From Psychrobacter arenosus (GTDB lineage Bacteria > Pseudomonadota > Gammaproteobacteria > Pseudomonadales > Moraxellaceae), in NCBI RefSeq assembly GCF_904848165.1, contig NZ_LR884459.1, positions 1,922,001-1,986,000 on the forward strand: DNA of 64,000 nt, written 5' to 3'. Each line of letters starts with the position of its first letter. Within the stretch, counting starts at the first letter, position 1. This document shows positions 63,673 through 64,000 of this stretch, piece after piece. Under the pieces are notes generated by a model, which made no database searches, was not told where the DNA came from, and saw nothing but the letters and a program-made list of their open reading frames with translations. The translations under genes were made by a program, and so were the position numbers.

Positions 63673-64000
63673 TTAAGCTCTATAAGCCGCAGCACCAACG
63701 CTACTATCACTATCGATCAAGTCGTCCGCGCCAATGGAACTGCCTAAAATACGGTTGCCCACGACACCGGAAGTGATAGAGCCGCTGACATTCACTAACG
63801 TGCGCATCATGTCGATTAAGGGCTCGATAGAGATTAATAAGCCCGCCAATTCTAAAGGCATACCCAAAGTTGATAATACAATGATAGCAGCAAACGTCGC
63901 GCCCCCACCCACACCGGCAACCCCAAACGAAGCAATCATAGAGATGCCTACGACTGAGGCGAGGAAACTGACTGACCAAGGATCAATGCCCATCGTTGGC
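63673..64000 (-). CDS. dicarboxylate/amino acid:cation symporter, TcyP-like (C-terminal part)
   Basis: The gene runs past the window; only the last 109 or so residues are here. 'SFGVAGVGGGATFAAIIVLS' and 'LGMPLELAGLLISIEPLIDM' followed by 'RTLVNVSGSITSGVVGNR' match the C-terminal half of the SDF family, close to the L-cystine symporter TcyP (YdjN). The conserved 'RTLVNVSGS' holds the transport-site region. The substrate cannot be fixed from this part. It ends in an Asp/Ser-rich tail. Confidence 0.85.
   Translation of the reverse strand, partial: PTMGIDPWSVSFLASVVGISMIASFGVAGVGGGATFAAIIVLSTLGMPLELAGLLISIEPLIDMMRTLVNVSGSITSGVVGNRILGSSIGADDLIDSDSSVGAAAYRA

Overview
The window looks like chromosome of a Psychrobacter-like member of the Moraxellaceae (Gammaproteobacteria). 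Evidence: base composition in the mid-40s percent GC by eye, a family V lipase that closely resembles the Lip3/Lip1 lipases of Moraxella TA144 and Psychrobacter immobilis, a dnaJ-dapB neighbourhood, and a pilC-pilD-coaE block. I judged this from the protein sequences only. There is no prophage, insertion sequence, CRISPR array, rRNA or tRNA that I could recognise. Most of the window is housekeeping DNA with small accessory patches.

Layout. 1-2.3 kb: end of pilC, pilD, coaE (type IV pili, CoA). 2.4-8.4 kb: rlmB and ppnP on the minus strand, then recN, yqgE/algH overlapping ruvX, a small membrane protein and a TusA-like protein. 8.6-11.3 kb: xerD, a DUF2281/PIN toxin-antitoxin pair and a small-domain methyltransferase. 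11.4-17.1 kb: lptFG (minus) divergent from pepA-holC. 17.5-23.4 kb: sstT, cbpA with a cbpM gene broken by an in-frame stop, an ABC-F ATPase and erpA. 23.8-33 kb: a roadblock-domain protein, gshA, dsbB with an NlpE-like lipoprotein, mpl, a GlsB-type protein, def and an ornithine/lysine-type decarboxylase. 33-42.7 kb: a secretin-domain-like protein, dapB, dnaJ, a DUF2939 protein, a DsbC with two N-terminal domains, an RsuA-type synthase, an IMPACT protein, a YheT hydrolase and a thioesterase-fold protein. 42.9-48.3 kb: an HTH-plus-nuclease-like protein beside a cluster of intergenic repeats, the lipase, a MATE exporter and a nitronate monooxygenase. 48.4-54.6 kb: a complete oligopeptide importer, oppABCDF. 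55.3-57.1 kb: an SRPBCC protein, a DUF2798 protein and yhhQ behind a probable preQ1-I riboswitch. 57.4-61.9 kb: racemase, EamA exporter and PhzF enzyme divergent from a MocR regulator. 62-64 kb: an L,D-transpeptidase and the end of an SDF-family symporter.

Themes. Envelope and peptidoglycan functions recur: LptFG, Mpl, DapB, the L,D-transpeptidase and Opp, which may recycle peptides. So does disulfide chemistry: DsbB, the NlpE-like protein and DsbC. There are two DnaJ-type cochaperones.

Most notable. Three sites matching the ParB-binding parS consensus lie within 5.2 kb (35.0, 36.3 and 40.2 kb). One sits inside the palindrome that forms the dnaJ terminator. This suggests the region lies in an origin-proximal ParB-loading zone. 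Other points are the riboswitch in front of yhhQ, the broken cbpM, the doubled DsbC N-terminal domain, and the MocR/PhzF/racemase/exporter unit. I did not find a clearly new multi-gene system.
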